NCBI RefSeq assembly: GCF_017654505.1
Contig: NC_054549.1
Coordinates: 25,628,147 to 25,692,146, forward strand
DNA length: 64,000 bases
From: Polyodon spathula
Taxonomy: Eukaryota > Chordata > Actinopteri > Acipenseriformes > Polyodontidae
Direction: 5' to 3'
The notes under the pieces were generated by a model that saw nothing but the letters and a program-made list of their open reading frames with translations, searched no databases and was not told the DNA's origin. The position numbers and the translations under genes were made by a program. Of the stretch, positions 63,188 through 64,000 are shown one piece after another. The first letter of the stretch is position 1; each line of letters begins with the position of its first letter.

Positions 63188-63889
63188 TAGGGCTTCTGTT
63201 TTTCAAGATTTATTAATTGTGTTTTTCGGTGCTTATTTTTAGCTGTTTTCAAGTTTTATGTAAAAGTTCTTTTGGGGGGGCTTTCGTTTTTTATATACTG
63301 TAAGAAATTACTGTTTTTGGTTACTTTTCAAAATGCGTGAGTGTTTTTTTTTCTGTCAAAATATGTATAGTAGTAATTCGACAGTACTTGCACACTTAAG
63401 TTGTACCTTTTTCCTTTGCTGTCTTCCACAACGAAATCCCTATGGTAACAGGCACATTCTTCTGGGGTTTTTGTGTGTAGGCTTTTTTGTACATTTCACC
63501 ACAATTCTGTTTTAAATCCTCTATTTTAACTGTAATACAGCTTCAAATCCCACTAACAAACCTCCATCCTGATTGTAATCTTGTTTTAAATCTCGCAAGT
63601 GGAGTCTCCAATAGAAATGTACGAATGTGCTGTCACTCAGTAGTTGGGGCGGGTTTAAAGTCAGGAAAGCGGGACATTGCCCAACAGCACTGGGAAATGT
63701 ATTTATTATTATTTTTGTAGTAGGTTTTATTTTTTTAATTGAAAAACGGTAAAGACAACGTGAATTGATTAACCACTTCCACAGTTTTTCCGGTGTTTTC
63801 CGGTGTTTATTGGCTATCCACCGATTTCATTTTTTTTGTTGTTGTATCAGGGGTATTTTATCGGTTAAAACCGAAAATCAGAAGCCCTA
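63188..63889. mobile_element. Non-autonomous hAT element (702 bp) with perfect 8-bp target duplication
   Basis: The left end TAGGGCTTCTGTTTTTC and the right end GAAAATCAGAAGCCCTA are inverted repeats with one mismatch. ATTATACT flanks it exactly on both sides (63180-63187 and 63890-63897). The right half carries CGGTGTTTATTGGCTATCCA and CGGTTAAAACCG. No transposase frame is present. The terminal T/CAGGG and 8-bp duplication fit the hAT superfamily. Confidence 0.88.
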
Positions 63890-64000
63890 ATTATACTGTA
63901 GCATTTTTTATATGCACGCATTTTGAGTTCTTCAAAGCGTACATTGTCAAACATTTTGTTTATAAATTTAAATAGTCTTTGTTGTATTGCATCAAAATAC

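Overview
The window looks like a gene-poor, AT-rich stretch of a vertebrate nuclear genome. It is almost certainly from a ray-finned fish, and the repeat types look most like those I associate with sturgeon or paddlefish; that lineage guess rests on memory of repeats, not on a search. I find no intact protein-coding gene, no convincing host exon and no functional tRNA or rRNA. Most open frames are short and are explained by microsatellites, transposon relics or chance.

What can be supported is mostly mobile-element archaeology. DNA transposons include: a nearly full-length Tc1-type element (35541-37025, transposase on the minus strand, TA target duplication, three in-frame stops and a changed catalytic Asp); a 5' half of a second Tc1-like transposase (about 22840-23395); a decayed hAT transposase (11765-13055); a CGGBP1-like hAT-type pseudogene (21130-22780, minus); two non-autonomous hAT-like elements with perfect 8-bp target duplications (52862-53284 and 63188-63889); a four-copy palindromic MITE family with GGTAACACTTTA-type ends (17052, 23772, 59129, 59561); and a 1.7-kb element with inverted ends (about 47555-49289).

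LTR remnants are numerous and all lack internal regions. Solo LTRs lie at 5745-6250, 13063-13507, 21620-22424, 37807-38465 and 51196-51578, mostly with 4-5 bp target duplications. A sixth relic is at 1113-1427 and a weaker candidate at 57490-58407. Two insertions tell a history: the LTR at 21620 splits the CGGBP1-like reading frame, and the frame reads through when the LTR and one target copy are ignored; the LTR at 13063 sits just past the C-terminal end of the hAT relic.

SINE-type material includes a tRNA-headed SINE (41921-42162), two copies of a second, minus-oriented SINE-like repeat (about 1640-2005, 18862-19192) and a 5S-rRNA-like fragment (56017-56108). Several unclassified repeats occur twice within the window (10295/15484, 32790/61128, 25373/27702 inverted). 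Long (TAA)n, (TG)n and (TA)n microsatellites punctuate the region.

The rest (more than half) is anonymous AT-rich sequence. A few islands (around 20.7, 44.2 and 62.4 kb) have the homeodomain-site-rich look of conserved non-coding elements, which would fit a gene desert or giant intron near a developmental gene; this is inference only.
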